Positions 14,001 to 23,799 are shown, numbered from the stretch's first letter. The stretch: 64,000 bases of DNA from Canna indica (GCA_034359265.1 CP136891.1:82664001-82728000); one strand, 5' to 3'. The notes: generated by a model not told the origin, from the letters alone. A program made the numbers and translations.

Positions 14001-14787
14001 TGTGTAGCATATTAAAAGGGGAAAGTCCAACGTGACATATGATACTCAGACATTACAGGAAAAACTGAGATATTCAACAAAATATGTAAGTTGGATAAAT
14101 TGAACTGACTTACCGGAGCTTGAGAAAGTGCCTTTAACATCAAGATAGCCCCAGATATATCCATAAGAAATCCTAGAATCCACAATTTGTTCAAAACATA
14201 TGCTCTGATCACCTAAGAGTAAGAAAAGGCAATTCAGATCATACTTGATTATACCTCATATTCAACTAAAAGCTTACCTATTCTTGGATGAGATATTATT
14301 GTAGCTCTATGTTGTATAACGCTTTATTTCGTGATTACATCAACCCGATTCAATTAGGATATGCAACAGCATCAAAATGATTGTCTAATATTACAAGTTA
14401 AGTATGCATGAGACAAATCAATAGAAGAATAAGGAAACCCCCTAACTGCAAATCCAACTACCTATTAATATCCAGGAAATACAAGATTTTGATGACCGCT
14501 ATGACATGATCTGAACTTCCGATCCCAAATAGTTTCTTCAAAAGACACAAACGTCAAAGCCTCTATCAATGAGAGAGAGACACATATTGAATCTTACTGA
14601 TCAGGAACAAAATCGAACGCGTCGACGATAAGAATCAATAGGGCTTGAAACAAGAAGGGTATTGATTAGTGATTACCTTGAGCTTGAAAGAGAGAGGAGG
14701 GAGGATGACAGTGCCCTTCTTTTGCAGAACCTTGCCGATGTTGTTTCCCGCTGCCGCCATTAACGTCAAGCATATTGATTCCCACAT
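2056..14787 (-). CDS. NIPA9: NIPA-family magnesium transporter (NIPA9-like), nine exons
   Basis: Exons on the minus strand: 14787-14677, 14212-14114, 13441-13312, 10196-10108, 4265-4209, 4072-4014, 3458-3338, 2618-2470 and 2272-2056. All introns are GT..AG. The phases join without a break to give 343 aa, starting MWESICLTL and ending PVKEKA before TAG. Seen: successive hydrophobic helices spread over the length, and NIPA-type motifs such as [60 protein letters not shown] and [17 protein letters not shown]. Known: NIPA proteins are multi-pass Mg2+ transporters of the plasma membrane or endosomes; the sequence resembles Arabidopsis NIPA9 as I recall it, at about the same length. Introns 3 (3.1 kb) and 4 (5.8 kb) are enlarged by transposons, but no coding lesion is visible. 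It is divergent from the suspected gene at 15142. The family call is firm; the paralogue number is less so. Confidence 0.9.
4764..4962. mobile_element. 199-bp hAT-type MITE in intron 4 of the transporter gene
   Basis: The element has 15-bp terminal inverted repeats, CAGGGGCGGAGCCAG on the left and its near-complement CTGGCTTCGCCCCTG on the right (14 of 15 match). It is flanked by a perfect 8-bp target duplication, GTTGTGCT, at 4756-4763 and 4963-4970. The interior is AT-rich with C/G-tracts near each end and has no coding potential. An 8-bp duplication plus CAGGGGCGG termini fits a non-autonomous hAT element. Confidence 0.9.
4971..6144. other. Intron 4 sequence, no gene seen
   Basis: Part of intron 4 of the transporter gene. 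Short open frames at 5111-5479 and 5331-5624 on the plus strand overlap one another in different frames and resemble no protein I know. An AT-rich block lies at 5830-6000. Confidence 0.4.
6163..6312. repeat. Three consecutive hairpins in the left end of the hAT element
   Basis: Hairpin 1 (6163-6197) has perfect 17-bp arms and a 1-nt centre. Hairpin 2 (6215-6246) has perfect 15-bp arms with a 2-nt centre. Hairpin 3 (6257-6312) has 27-bp arms with one mismatch and a 2-nt centre. The arms reuse the words ATCTCG, GATCTCG and CGAGAT. They lie about 10 bp inside the transposon terminus. Confidence 0.9.
6656..6860. repeat. Repeated and inverted CTGTTCT/AGAACAG motifs upstream of the transposase
   Basis: The 15-mer TTGATTCCAGAACAG occurs at 6716-6730, 6745-6759 and 6837-6851. 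Inverted copies lie nearby, for example perfect 15-bp arms 6691-6705 and 6720-6734. The block sits in the promoter or 5' leader of the transposase gene and can form alternative stem-loops. Confidence 0.8.
6950..9541 (+). CDS. hAT transposase (BED zinc finger, DUF659, hAT C-terminal dimerisation), three exons
   Basis: Exons 6950-8771, 8843-8961 and 9050-9541 join in phase through two short GT..AG introns to give 810 aa with no internal stop. Residues about 43-71 form a C-x2-C...H...C BED-type finger. A DUF659/RNase H-like region at about 220-370 holds LMSDGWTD (Asp near 266) and VITDNGANY (Asp near 327), then [10 protein letters not shown]. Exon 2 encodes [14 protein letters not shown], whose Glu (near 639) is the expected third catalytic residue. 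Exon 3 gives [19 protein letters not shown], the dimerisation helix region, and a long acidic tail rich in D/E. Known: hAT transposases cut and paste elements with 8-bp duplications. The complete catalytic triad and intact frame make it a candidate active enzyme; activity is inference. Confidence 0.92.
9871..13311. other. Rest of intron 4 and intron 3 of the transporter gene
   Basis: Apart from exon 4 (10108-10196) and the foldback at about 10985-12430, the region is AT-rich and non-coding. At 10485-10495 the string CTCTGATACCA is the complement of TGGTATCAGAG, the usual methionine-tRNA primer-binding sequence of plant LTR elements. No LTR boundaries could be found around it, so it may be a remnant or chance. 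Confidence 0.4.
10985..12430. repeat. 1.4 kb AT-rich imperfect foldback (long inverted repeat) in intron 3
   Basis: The left arm (about 10985-11450) and the reverse complement of the right arm (about 11940-12430) align along their length. Shared words in order include AAGAAAATAA, TTGGCCAACA, ATAACTCAA, TAATGATATA, ATAATCATATTAAATA, AAATTTTAATTTT and ACCAACAAATT. The arms are diverged by substitutions and small gaps. The roughly 490-bp centre is also AT-rich. Exact ends and a target duplication were not resolved, and no open frame is present. It fits an old foldback or MITE-like element. Confidence 0.7.
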
Positions 14788-15141
14788 CCTTCCTTCCTCT
14801 CGCTCTTCTTTGTTCCCCCCTTCTCCTGTGCCTGTGCTTCTATTTTATCAGTGGATTCCTTCTTAGGAAGAATTATTTGCAAATATAACCTTAGAAAGAA
14901 TAATTTCAGCCATATCTCTCTGCCTTGAGGATTACATTGCCTACCAGACCTAAATAACCCGATCCGGTTCTGATGTTTATTTACCCTGCTATAAGTGTCA
15001 TCGGATATTTCGGATCCGGGCCAAATAGATATCCGGATCCAGATCCAAGGTAGTGTGGTAAAACTCCTCTGGATGCAGGGACTAATCTGCAATTGTCTTT
15101 CTTTTCACCCTCTTTCCTGAAACCCTCGCGGTTTGACTGCA
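14788..15141. promoter_or_regulatory. Shared upstream region between two divergent transcription units
   Basis: About 350 bp separate the ATG of the minus-strand transporter gene (14787) from the plus-strand ATG at 15142. It contains GATCCGG/CCGGATC words at about 14960-15040 (GATCCGG, CGGATCCGGG, CCGGATCC). No clear TATA box was recognised. Bidirectional promoter function is inferred from arrangement only. Confidence 0.35.
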
Positions 15142-15207
15142 ATGCCTTCCGATTCCCCTATCCCCCACGGCCCCACCGGACCAAGCTTGCTCTCCCAATC
15201 TCTCCAG
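15142..15207 (+). CDS. Possible first exon of an unrecognised gene
   Basis: An ATG opens a Pro/Ser-rich 22-codon frame (MPSDSPIPHGPTGPSLLSQS, then LQ) ending at a CAG/GTTCTT donor in phase 0. The frame stays open beyond the donor to a TGA near 15284, so the donor is not certain. It could join in phase to the exon-like segment at 21360 across a roughly 6 kb intron packed with transposons. The product is not recognised. Confidence 0.35.
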
Positions 15208-15284
15208 GTTCTTCAAGCTCCCTCTCTGGGTATTAAGCCGATCGCCCAATTGTATCTGCTTATTTCTTCTATTCGTTTCGTCTG

Positions 15285-16097
15285 AGTCCGTTTTCCCAGG
15301 ATTTTTTGCTGTTCAATGCCTAATTCCTTGCTATCTGGGAAATGCTGGTGAATTAGTCTTATTACTATTCACTGGTTTCTTGCATTGGATAATTTGACCA
15401 TTTCTCAATCTCGAAAGTTAATTATTTTTCATCATATTTGTGGATATCCTGTGTCATCGGTTGATCACTGGAGATTGGAGAATCATTTATGGTTGTTGAT
15501 AGGTTTTTCTTCTCGATATGTTTGTTTCTGCATCGAAAAATGTGAACTAACATTTGTAGTAATTCTATGCTGAATTGCAACACTTTGCAGTTTGTGATTT
15601 ATTGCAGTACCTTTGCTGCTAAGTAATTAAGTGTTGGTACGATTTGGGGAAGTTTCATGCGTGCATTCAATCTAGTTCCTTGTTTTTTTTCTCTTTTAGC
15701 TATCATCATTTGTCCATTTCTTATTCTAGCAATGGTTTATTTTAATTTTATCAAATTCTCGATCTTTTTGTATATAATTCTTGCCTGAATTTCTAGTAAA
15801 TATATACGTCGATGATTTTATATTATTTCTCCATTTCTCCATTTCCTATGGGCATTGACCTTGTGAGCACGTTGCTTTGTGCAATGTAGGTGATTTGTTT
15901 CTTTCTTGAGTATTTTTAACCACGAGGATTGCAATGCTGATGCCTCCTGAATGAAGTTTGCCTTAAATTTGCCACTCTCTTTTGTGTGAAGCTTATTGTT
16001 AGAAATGATTAGAAACAATTAGTAGAAAAAAAAAAAAAAAAAAAAAATTGGTTTGATAATAGATGTTTAATATTACTATTTGTTGTGAGAAGCTATG
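15285..16097 (+). other. Putative intron sequence
   Basis: T-rich, intron-like plus-strand composition with no convincing coding frame. An A-run (about 23 nt) lies at 16025-16047. If the exon at 15142 is real, this is the start of its first intron. Confidence 0.35.
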
Positions 16098-16105
16098 CTT
16101 ACATC

Positions 16106-17078
16106 CAGTGGCGGATCCAATGCAGCCCAGTGAGGGCCGTGGCCCCCACTGAGATAATTATTTTTTTAGAAAATTTTTGAATGGCCCCCACTCACAAGCA
16201 CAGCTAATAACATGGCTAACGATCGCTCTTAACGCACAGGCGCACAGACTCAAAATCTAATTATTATTTTTTTGCATTTAATGTTTACCTTCTAATTAAT
16301 TACTATTTAATACCTCTGACTAAAATTTTACTCATCCCGCCTTCTCTCTCCCGCTCGTTACTCCTCTCTCTCTCGTCTTCTAAATCTCCCGCTCGCTGCC
16401 GCCAGCTCGCCGCTCGCTGCTCGCTGCTCGCCGCCGCCCCTCGCTGCTCGCTGCACGCTGCCGCCACTCGATGCTCGCCGCCGCCCCTCGCCGCTCGCTG
16501 CTCTTTGCACGCTGCCGCCGCCACTCGCTGCAAGCTTGCAATTGTCGCTCGCCGCACGCCACTCGCTGCAAGCCTGCAATTGTCGCTCGCCGCACGCCAC
16601 TCGCTGCAAACTTGCAATTGCCGCACGCCGCACGCCGTAAGCCTGCAATTGTCGCACGCCGCCGCCGCAAGCCTGCAATTGTCGCTCGTCGGATCGCCTT
16701 CAATCTTCGCCGGGCTATAGACATCGTACGATATTTTTAGTTTATTGATTTTTATTTTATTCGGGTGGTAAGACCGATATTTTTATTACAACGCTATTAA
16801 TTTTTATTTCAGTATTATTAATTTTTGTATTTAAAGCATGATTAATTATTTTAATATTTAATTTTATGAAATAATTTATGAAAAGATTTTTCTTAAAAAA
16901 AATCAATAGATAATAATTCTAGTTTCGAAAATAAAACACAATCTTCGTATAAAAAGGAATATTTAGAAATTGACTTAGAAAATTTTGCCACCAATTTCAC
17001 TAAACTAATGAAAATATTTGAGTATAATATTATTTATTAGTTTGCCCCCACTAATAAATTTTTTTGGATCCGCCACTG
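16106..17078 (+). mobile_element. Non-autonomous hAT element (973 bp), deletion derivative of the 17459-20992 family
   Basis: The termini are CAGTGGCGGATCCA and TGGATCCGCCACTG, with a perfect 8-bp target duplication, CTTACATC, at 16098-16105 and 17079-17086. Both ends match the neighbouring 3.5 kb element, including the GCCCCCACTGAGATAATTAT stretch. At about 16918-17030 it keeps a diverged copy of the transposase N-terminal coding region (TATAAAAAGGAATATTTAGA, matching the start of the neighbour's gene), read here on the plus strand, and then jumps to the other terminus. Everything between is deleted. Confidence 0.9.
16380..16720. repeat. GC-rich tandem repeat inside the small hAT element
   Basis: Degenerate units built from CTCGCTGCAAGCCTGCAATTG and CGCACGCCGC words, far richer in GC than the flanks. 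Long open frames in several registers on both strands are by-products of the repeat. The related large element has a comparable GC-rich array upstream of its transposase (20050-20310). Confidence 0.75.
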
Positions 17079-17189
17079 CTTACATCTGATAGTGTACAGT
17101 CCCATCTGAACTAAATGATTTTGTTTTTGGTTGGCCCTAGATAGTTTGAGCCAAGCTTTCCCCATTTTATCATCTTGCTTTTTTTTCTT

Positions 17190-17450
17190 TGCTTCACTCT
17201 TTTTTTTGAAATAAGAACTTGCATTCATTTCAAGAGCATTGAAGAGAATACAAGATAGGGGGGAGAAAACAAGAGGTTAAAGAACAATAGAAAAAGTAGA
17301 TAAACAAGAAGATGCACCAATCATGAGCATCCTCCTATAGATTTGAAGTTGTAGTAGGTTGCGGCCTTGACGGATGTTACGACCCGCTTGATGGGATAAC
17401 TAACTCATCAATTTCATAGGCCAACCTATTGGCCCAATTAAAATGCTTAA
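17190..17450 (-). mobile_element. LINE 3'-end remnant
   Basis: A T-run followed by GAAATAAGAACTTGCATTCA and GAGAATACAAGATAGG resembles the start (in plus orientation) of the minus-strand LINE at 47763 (poly-T, then GAATCTTGCATTCATTC and GGGAATACAAG). It is therefore a short 3' fragment of the same broad LINE type, truncated where the hAT at 17459 begins. The right limit is approximate. Confidence 0.5.
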
Positions 17451-17482
17451 GCTGAAGTCAGTGGCGGATCCAGAAAATTTTA

Positions 17483-19889
17483 TTAGTGGGGGCAAACTAA
17501 TTTTGATAATCGACCTCGACGAGTCTTCATGTTTTGAAAACGCTGTAAAATTTTTTCATTATCAATGTTGTCAAATATCTTTTTCTCAATGTATGTAATC
17601 AAACAATCATTTAACCATTCATCTCCCAACCGATTACGTAGTTTATTTTTTATATAATTCATTGTAGAAAAAGTTCTTTCAACACTTGCTGTTGCCACAG
17701 GAAGAATCAATACTAACTTCAAAAGTAAATAAATCAATGGGTAGACTATATTTTTTTTTTGTCTCAACTAACTTTATAGAAATGTCAACGATCGTGTTTA
17801 AATTTAAAAAATTATCATTTGAGCGGACATCTAAAATATAATTCTCAAGTTGATCATCTAAAATCATAAGATCTAGAGTGGAAAATTCAGTCGGATAAAA
17901 TTTTGCAAGCTGAATCAATTTTTGTTTGTCAAATGAAATAAAACAATCTTTTGGACTTAAGCATGCCACTGAAAGAAGTAATTCAGTATTTGTCTATGTG
18001 AACCTATTGTTGAGTTCCTGGAGTTGTCTGTCAATCACTTGGTAAAATAACTCAACCTGATAATGATGTAAGTTTGAGGTTTTTTCTAATTTTCGTCTTG
18101 GTCGTCCAGGAAGTACAAAAACATCATTCATATTTAAGATGATTATCTCATGTTTGTTACAAAAGATAGAAACTTCATCCAATAAAGTGTTCCATCCTTC
18201 ATCTCTCATTAATTGCAATCTTCGTTTAGATATCTTTACTAATGATATTGCATTCTCAATGTCTTGATCTTTTCTTTGTAGCGCTTGAGATAAATCATTA
18301 GTAATTTCTAAAATATTTTTCATCAAGTGCAAAGTGAAAACAAATTCAAAAGATTGCATTGCACTTAATAAATTACGTGCTTGACCTCTTTGATCTAAAT
18401 TGGTACCATCAGTTTCAATAATCTCAAGAACATCCATAGCAGAAGAAAACATATTAATCAAACTTAACAATGAAAAATAGTATGATCCCCAACGAGTATC
18501 TCCTGCTTTTTTAAGTGTTGTTTCTTGATTTAATCCACGCTCAGTAGATATTTCACCATTTTCTAAACCTTCTATGAGTTTTTTTGTTTGACTATCCCGA
18601 AGAATTTCTTGACGCTTAGGTGAAACTCCAACCATATTTGTTATATTTGCAACCAAAGTGAAAAGACAAGAAACCTCAATTTATTTTTTTGCAACGGCTA
18701 CAAGTGCCAATTGTAATTGATGAACAAAACAATGAATATAAAAGGCACATTCATTTTCTTTCAATATTAGACTTTTAAGACCATGAAATTCACCTTGCAT
18801 ATTACTAGCACCATCATAGCCTTGTCCACGTATTTTTGATATACTTAATTGATATTTTGCAAATAAAGATTTTAATGCATTTTTCATTGATATTGCGGTG
18901 GTACTAGATATATGAACAAGACTTAAAAAACGCTCAACTACATCTCCTTTTTTGTTAACATAGCGTAAAACAACTGACATTTGCTTCTTAATTGAAATGT
19001 CACACGATTCATCAATTAAAATAGCAAAAAAATCACCATGAAGATCATCAATTATCGCTTTAGTTGTCTCACTAGCAGCACAATTGACTATTTCTTTTTG
19101 TATATCGGGTGCTATTAATTTTAAATTCCCACAAGCATTTTTTAACACTTGATCAAATTCTTCATTATGATTTGCAAGAAATTTAACAAGTTCAAGAAAA
19201 TTTCCTTGATTATTTGAATTTTTTGACTCATCATGTCCTCGAAATGCCAATCCCTGAAGTAAGATAAATCGAATACAATCAACCACTGCTGTCAAATGAA
19301 TTCGATAGTCCTTATCCATTTGATCAGATTGCTTACAAATGACAACTTCTATATGATGTTTTTGGTTCATTAATGCCTCACAATTTTTCCATGCTTGATT
19401 ATGAGCACTATTAGGACCAATTCCAACGTGAACTCCTAATCTTTCTTTCTTTTTCCAATTTGTAAAACCTTCTACGATAAATGCATCACCACTACCCTGC
19501 TCTCCAGCTTCAGGTCCAATAAGATAACAACATAAACAAAAGGCTGCATCATTAGATATACTATACTCTAACCAATTACCAAACTCGTTAAACCATACAG
19601 AATTAAAACGTCTAAATGAATTTCCAAATTTTCTTTTTGGAAAGTCATGCTCTTTGGGCTGACACGGACCCTTTTGAAGATAAGCTCGTCGAATTTCATC
19701 CCTTTGATTAGGATGATACTCAGATATTTTCATTCGTTTAGCCGGATCGGCGGGAAGATTTTCTAAGTTAATTTCTAAGTATTCTTTTTTATATTGAGGT
19801 TGTGTTTTATTTTCAGAACTAGAATCATTATCTATTGATTTTCTTTTTAAAAATCTTTCCATAATTTTGTCAATCAATTTAATTAGCAA
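17483..19889 (-). pseudogene. hAT transposase pseudogene (TTF zinc finger, DUF4371, hAT dimerisation)
   Basis: Reads from 19889 down. The first segment (19889-18681, 402 aa) has a TTF-type zinc-finger region (CLCCYLI) and then a DUF4371/RNase H-like core with AILIDESCDIS and GQGYDGASNMQGEFHG and an HCFVHQLQLAL motif. An in-frame TAA ends it, and the same frame resumes at once (ending 17994), where an in-frame TAG stops it again. The frame continues to a run of ten A (about 17752-17761), where the C-terminal part shifts frame. The C-terminal part has LPVATASVERTFSTMNYIKN, the dimerisation motif. Two nonsense codons and one homopolymer frameshift make it a pseudogene, though still easily read. 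It is a different lineage from the 6950 transposase (TTF/ZMYM1-like, no BED finger). Confidence 0.88.
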
Positions 19890-20049
19890 GTAAACAAAAA
19901 CTAAATATTGAAATAATTAATAATGTTAAAAATATAAAAATTAACAATGCTGAAATAAAAATTAATAATATTGTAATAAAAATATCGGTCTTACCACCCG
20001 AAGAAAGTAAAAAATTAATAAACTAAAAATACTGTACGATGCCGGCAGC

Positions 20050-20310
20050 TCGACAGTCGGCGAAGATTAAAGGTGATCCGACAGCGGCAGCGAGCTAGGG
20101 GCAGCGGCAGCGGCAGCGAGCTAGGGGCAGCGGCAGCGAGCTAGCGGTAGCGGCAGTGAGCTAGCGACAGCGAGTTAATGGCAGCGGCAGCAAGCTAGCT
20201 GCAGCGACAGCGAGTTAGCGGGAGCGGCAGCGATTGCCGTTGAGCGGGATTGGCAGCGGCTGCCGTTGAGCACTTGAGCCGTTGAGCGGGAGCGGGATCA
20301 GCAGCGGCAA
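20050..20310. repeat. GC-rich GCAGCGGCAGCGAGCTAG tandem array
   Basis: Multiple degenerate copies of an 18-24 bp unit lie upstream of the hAT pseudogene inside the element. It is GC-rich in an AT-rich neighbourhood. Open frames across it are repeat artefacts. Confidence 0.8.
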
Positions 20311-21006
20311 CGAGCAATCCCGGCAGGGCGGCAAGTCACAAGTGGCAACAACAGCGAGTCAGCGACCAGTCGAGCAGTTCGGCGGGCGGTGGGCGATGGA
20401 AGCACTGTGATTTGTGAAGGTGGCGGGCGGCAGGCTGCACCGCTGCAGTCACACGGTGCAATGGCAGGCTGGCAGCTCGAGTGCTTGATGGAAGCCGGCA
20501 GGCCGCAGGCGGCAGGACGGCTGGTGGCAGGCTGGCAGCTCGAGTGCTCGACGCAGCCGACGCTCGACGGTCGGCGGCACTGCGGCAACCCGACGACAAG
20601 CAGCAGGTGAGGCCGTGAGGTGAGCCGTGAGCGATTGAGATTTGAGAGAGAGTGAGATCGAGAGTGACGACTCACGAGCGAGAGAGAAGGCTGAAGGCGG
20701 GAGGAATGAAATTTTAGTCAGGTTAATAGGTTTAAGTAATGATTAATTGTGTATTTGTGCCGTTTATTTACCAAAGGTAAACACGCAACAATAAATGCTA
20801 AGATTTATTCAGATTTCGTCTGCACACTGCGGCGGCCGGCGTGCGTACGTGGAGTCGTGGAGATGTGAGTAGTAATTACTCATTTGGCCCGTGCATGATT
20901 CTGTGAGTGGGGGCAAATATTTTTTTTTTTAAAAAAAAATAATCTCAGTGGGGGCCATAGCCCCCACTGGCCCTGCAGTGGATCCGCCACTGGCTGAAGT
21001 TGATAG

Positions 21007-21230
21007 TAGCACACCCATCAAGCCTTATAAGCCAACACCACATCCAACATACTCCCGATGTGGGACTAAACCGGGGTATTACAATCTCCCCCACTTATGT
21101 CTTGACGTCCTCGTCAAGACCCAACTCGAGTCTAACACATAGCCCAGAATCACACCCAAGTCGGCAGCATGTGATTATGGATGCTCATCGCACAAGGGAC
21201 AAGAAGTACTCGTAGCTATTTCGTGTTTCC
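21007..21230. mobile_element. Possible LTR-element fragment
   Basis: Contains TCCCGATGTGGGACTAAAC followed by GGGGTATTACAATCTCCCCC and GTCTTGACGTCCTCGTCAAG. Strings of this type recur near the ends of dispersed plant repeats. No paired LTR, primer-binding site or coding region was found here. Confidence 0.35.
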
Positions 21231-21359
21231 ATCTCGCACTGATGGGGCACAGTGTACCTTGCTGATGCTACTGACATTGTTGAGTTAATTATCCAAGACT
21301 CAATTAGGGAACAAACTCTTTCCTTATCACTCTTAGACTTTATTTTCAAATTTCAACAG

Positions 21360-21997
21360 GAAAAGATTGTTATCTCTCAACTGCACAGACTCTGAGTTGA
21401 TTCACTAGCTGCTACTTTGATCAAGAAAGAAATGGACATGATAACTATAATAGAAGAGCTATTCAGACGATTGCATATTCATATTGCTCGTATAGATTGC
21501 CTACTCTCTCACATAGTATGTTGAAGCAATAACCTGATGATCATTTTTTTTCTCCATCTAGCATATCCTCAGGTACTTTCTGCATCTTAGCTTTTCATTT
21601 GACATGATAAACTTCTTTCAGCCAACTTAATATAAATAAGAAATTAATTTGTATCTTTCGAATATATATAACCAACTAGTTCTTACCAGGTTTCAGTTCT
21701 TGACACATTAATCACTTGTGTTTGATTAAAAGGTGTATATGCAATTATCAGACACAGATGACTCAAAAGTGTATAAATAGTGGCATGCAAGAAGATTGAA
21801 TGCAGAAGCTTTATTTCAAATATGCATTCAATGATTCAACTCATTATCTATGTAGTATGTATAGTGGTTACTGTCAGTTGTTGATTTTTCAAATTTTGGG
21901 TAATTAAATAATAAGGTTGAGATTCTTTGTTTTGCAGCTTCCATATGCGCGTGTATCCTACCTCGAGAAGCAAAAATACAGATTCTTCCTAGGAAGG
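21360..21997 (+). CDS. Two exon-like segments of an unrecognised gene, one with an in-frame stop
   Basis: The segment 21360-21515 follows a TTTCAACAG acceptor and ends at a strong GTATGT donor. It encodes a helical, charged stretch with ATLIKKEMDMITIIEELFRR and CLLSHI. Segment 21938-21997 follows TTTTGCAG, is in phase, encodes LPYARVSYLEKQKYRFFLGR and ends at GGTAATC. The first segment has one TGA at 21393-21395 in a CTC-TGA-GTT context, as expected from a CGA to TGA deamination; alternatively the true acceptor is AG at 21395-21396. Both could belong with the exon at 15142. I do not recognise the family. A gene, possibly damaged, is likely; its boundaries are not established. Confidence 0.4.
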
Positions 21998-21999
21998 GT

Positions 22000-23225
22000 A
22001 ATCTGTCTGTAACATGTTATTTATTTTGTGATTTTATTATGTTTTACAGTGATGAAAGAGACATGGTTAGAGAAACAATTGTAATATGTAGAATATCTGT
22101 TTGCTCTGTAAAAAATAAAATTGTAATGAGGCATAGTTCTTAACCACAGTCCAAGCAATTCACCTATTAATATATTAACCAACAATTAGACAAAGCCACC
22201 TGATGAATTGATATTGATATTTATATAGACATTTGTAGTAGTAATTTAAGTAATTAATGTTTTTGCCATTTCTTGTGAACTGCCACGCATAGTCTTTATC
22301 TTTTAACAATATTATTTTCTGCATCACTAAGATTCCTACATTTATCAGGATCGATATCAGCTACCTGTGCATGCTTCCTAGACACCGCATTACTGTTTGG
22401 TTAAAACCTCAAACAAAAACAAAAGCAAAGAACTTCTGAGTAGAAATGAGATTTCCAAAATGAATGGGAGTCCTTTAGTAATTTATTCTGTTAGATATTA
22501 TTCATTTCTTTTCTGTGACATAGAAATACTCTACTTGGGAGAATTAAGTTCATAATTGACAACTAATTATGGTGGCTTACAATCCTTAAACAACCAGTTA
22601 ATATTGCCCATCAAAGTGTTCTAGGAGAGTGTCTTAGTTTGCAAGTTGACAAACTAATCTGCCTGCGTTTCATTTGCTACTAAGATCCATATTTGGTCGC
22701 CCATTCTGCAAATCCATTTTAGGCAAATGGTTGCTTACCTAGGCCCTAATCTATAAAGAAAATGGTCCAATTTTGTTGGCCCATTTGCTGCAAATGGTTG
22801 CATACAGCATTCTTTTCTTCTTGTTTCCTTCTGATCCATACTTGCATTTCTCATAACTTCTGATAAATAGTTAAATACAAGTTTCTTTTTTTTTTAAAAA
22901 AAAAAGGTTTTGCAGCATGCACAACCAAACAGGACACAGGTTTTAAAGGTATAGTATATGCCACACTATTATTTTTCTAAATGTGTATCTTATGCAATCA
23001 CACTTGTGGTTCTGTTCATTCATAGGTTCATAATTGGGTCTGGAAAACAAGTACGGAAAGAGGAAGTAATAATTCGAGGGCATATGCTTTAATTTGGGGA
23101 AATTTATTGTTTATGGAATTATTTATTACATCATCCTTCTCCAACAGTGGCATTGGATGTATATTGTTTCATTACCCTGTATGTGATCAGTGCTTCTGTT
23201 TTTTATAGTGCTAGTTGGCTTTGTC
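22000..23225. other. Non-coding stretch
   Basis: T-rich sequence with no convincing coding frame. A CATGCACAACC segment after TTTTGCAG near 22914 could be a small exon, but nothing supports it further. Confidence 0.3.
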
Positions 23226-23227
23226 TT

Positions 23228-23790
23228 ACTTTTTTTTTTGAAATATAAGCAATTGTATTCAATCAATGTATGGAACGCAAGCCATAGCTGAATTGTGTCA
23301 CCTGGAAATGAGGCAAATTGTGCAGTCAACAGAAGGTGGGGAGGGAGCAGAGATGAATAGTCTACTGTCAAATTACTCACAGGTGTTCATGAAGCCGCAG
23401 AGCCTCCCTCCGGCAAGAACAACAAATCATCAAATTCACCTGCCCACGCATCAAGCTCCAATCAATGTGCGACCTTACCAGTACCCGCACTATCAAAAGA
23501 CCAAGATTGAACGACAGGTGCAGCAGATGTTGTCTGAGGGGATCATCCGTCACAGCAGCAGTCCATTTTCATCGCCAGTATTGTTAGTAAAAAAAAAATG
23601 GCACTTGGCGATTCTGCGTGGATTACCGGGCATTGAATGCGGTGACAGTGAAGGATAGGTTCCCTATCCCCACAGCCGACGAGCTTTTTGATGAGTTAGG
23701 AAAAGCCCAGGTGTTCTCCAAACTCGACTTGCTCTCTGGTTACCATCAGATACGTGTTGCTCCTTCAGACGTGTCATGAGCCCAAACTCG
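23228..23790 (+). pseudogene. Ty3/gypsy retrotransposon pol fragment (start of reverse transcriptase)
   Basis: From about 23340 the plus strand encodes the protease/RT linker (SNYSQVFMKPQSLPPARTTN) and the RT N-terminus ([28 protein letters not shown]). After a run of nine A at 23588-23596 the frame shifts, and the typical RT sequence continues as [20 protein letters not shown], then [15 protein letters not shown]. It stops abruptly near 23780, before the YxDD active site. No LTRs are present. A T-run plus GAAATATAAGCAATTGTATTC at 23231-23265 looks like a LINE 3' end abutting it. This is a dead fragment. Confidence 0.85.
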
Positions 23791-23799
23791 ACTTTCTTC

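Larger units (their letters stand above)
17459..20992 (-). mobile_element. 3.5 kb hAT element with decayed transposase
   Basis: The termini are CAGTGGCGGATCCA (17459) and GGATCCGCCACTG (ending 20992). A perfect 8-bp target duplication, GCTGAAGT, lies at 17451-17458 and 20993-21000. It carries a transposase gene on the minus strand (17483-19889) and a GC-rich array at its 5' end (20050-20310). It lies 380 bp from its own deletion derivative and in the opposite orientation. The perfect duplication indicates recent movement, presumably with transposase supplied before the lesions arose or in trans. Confidence 0.92.

Noticed and set aside
16303..16740. Several long Ala/Arg/Ser-rich frames on both strands
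   Set aside because: All are read through the same GC-rich tandem repeat in different registers; none has a domain or splice context.
20298..20675. 125-codon minus-strand frame and plus-strand partners
   Set aside because: By-product of GC-rich DNA inside the hAT element; no recognisable protein.
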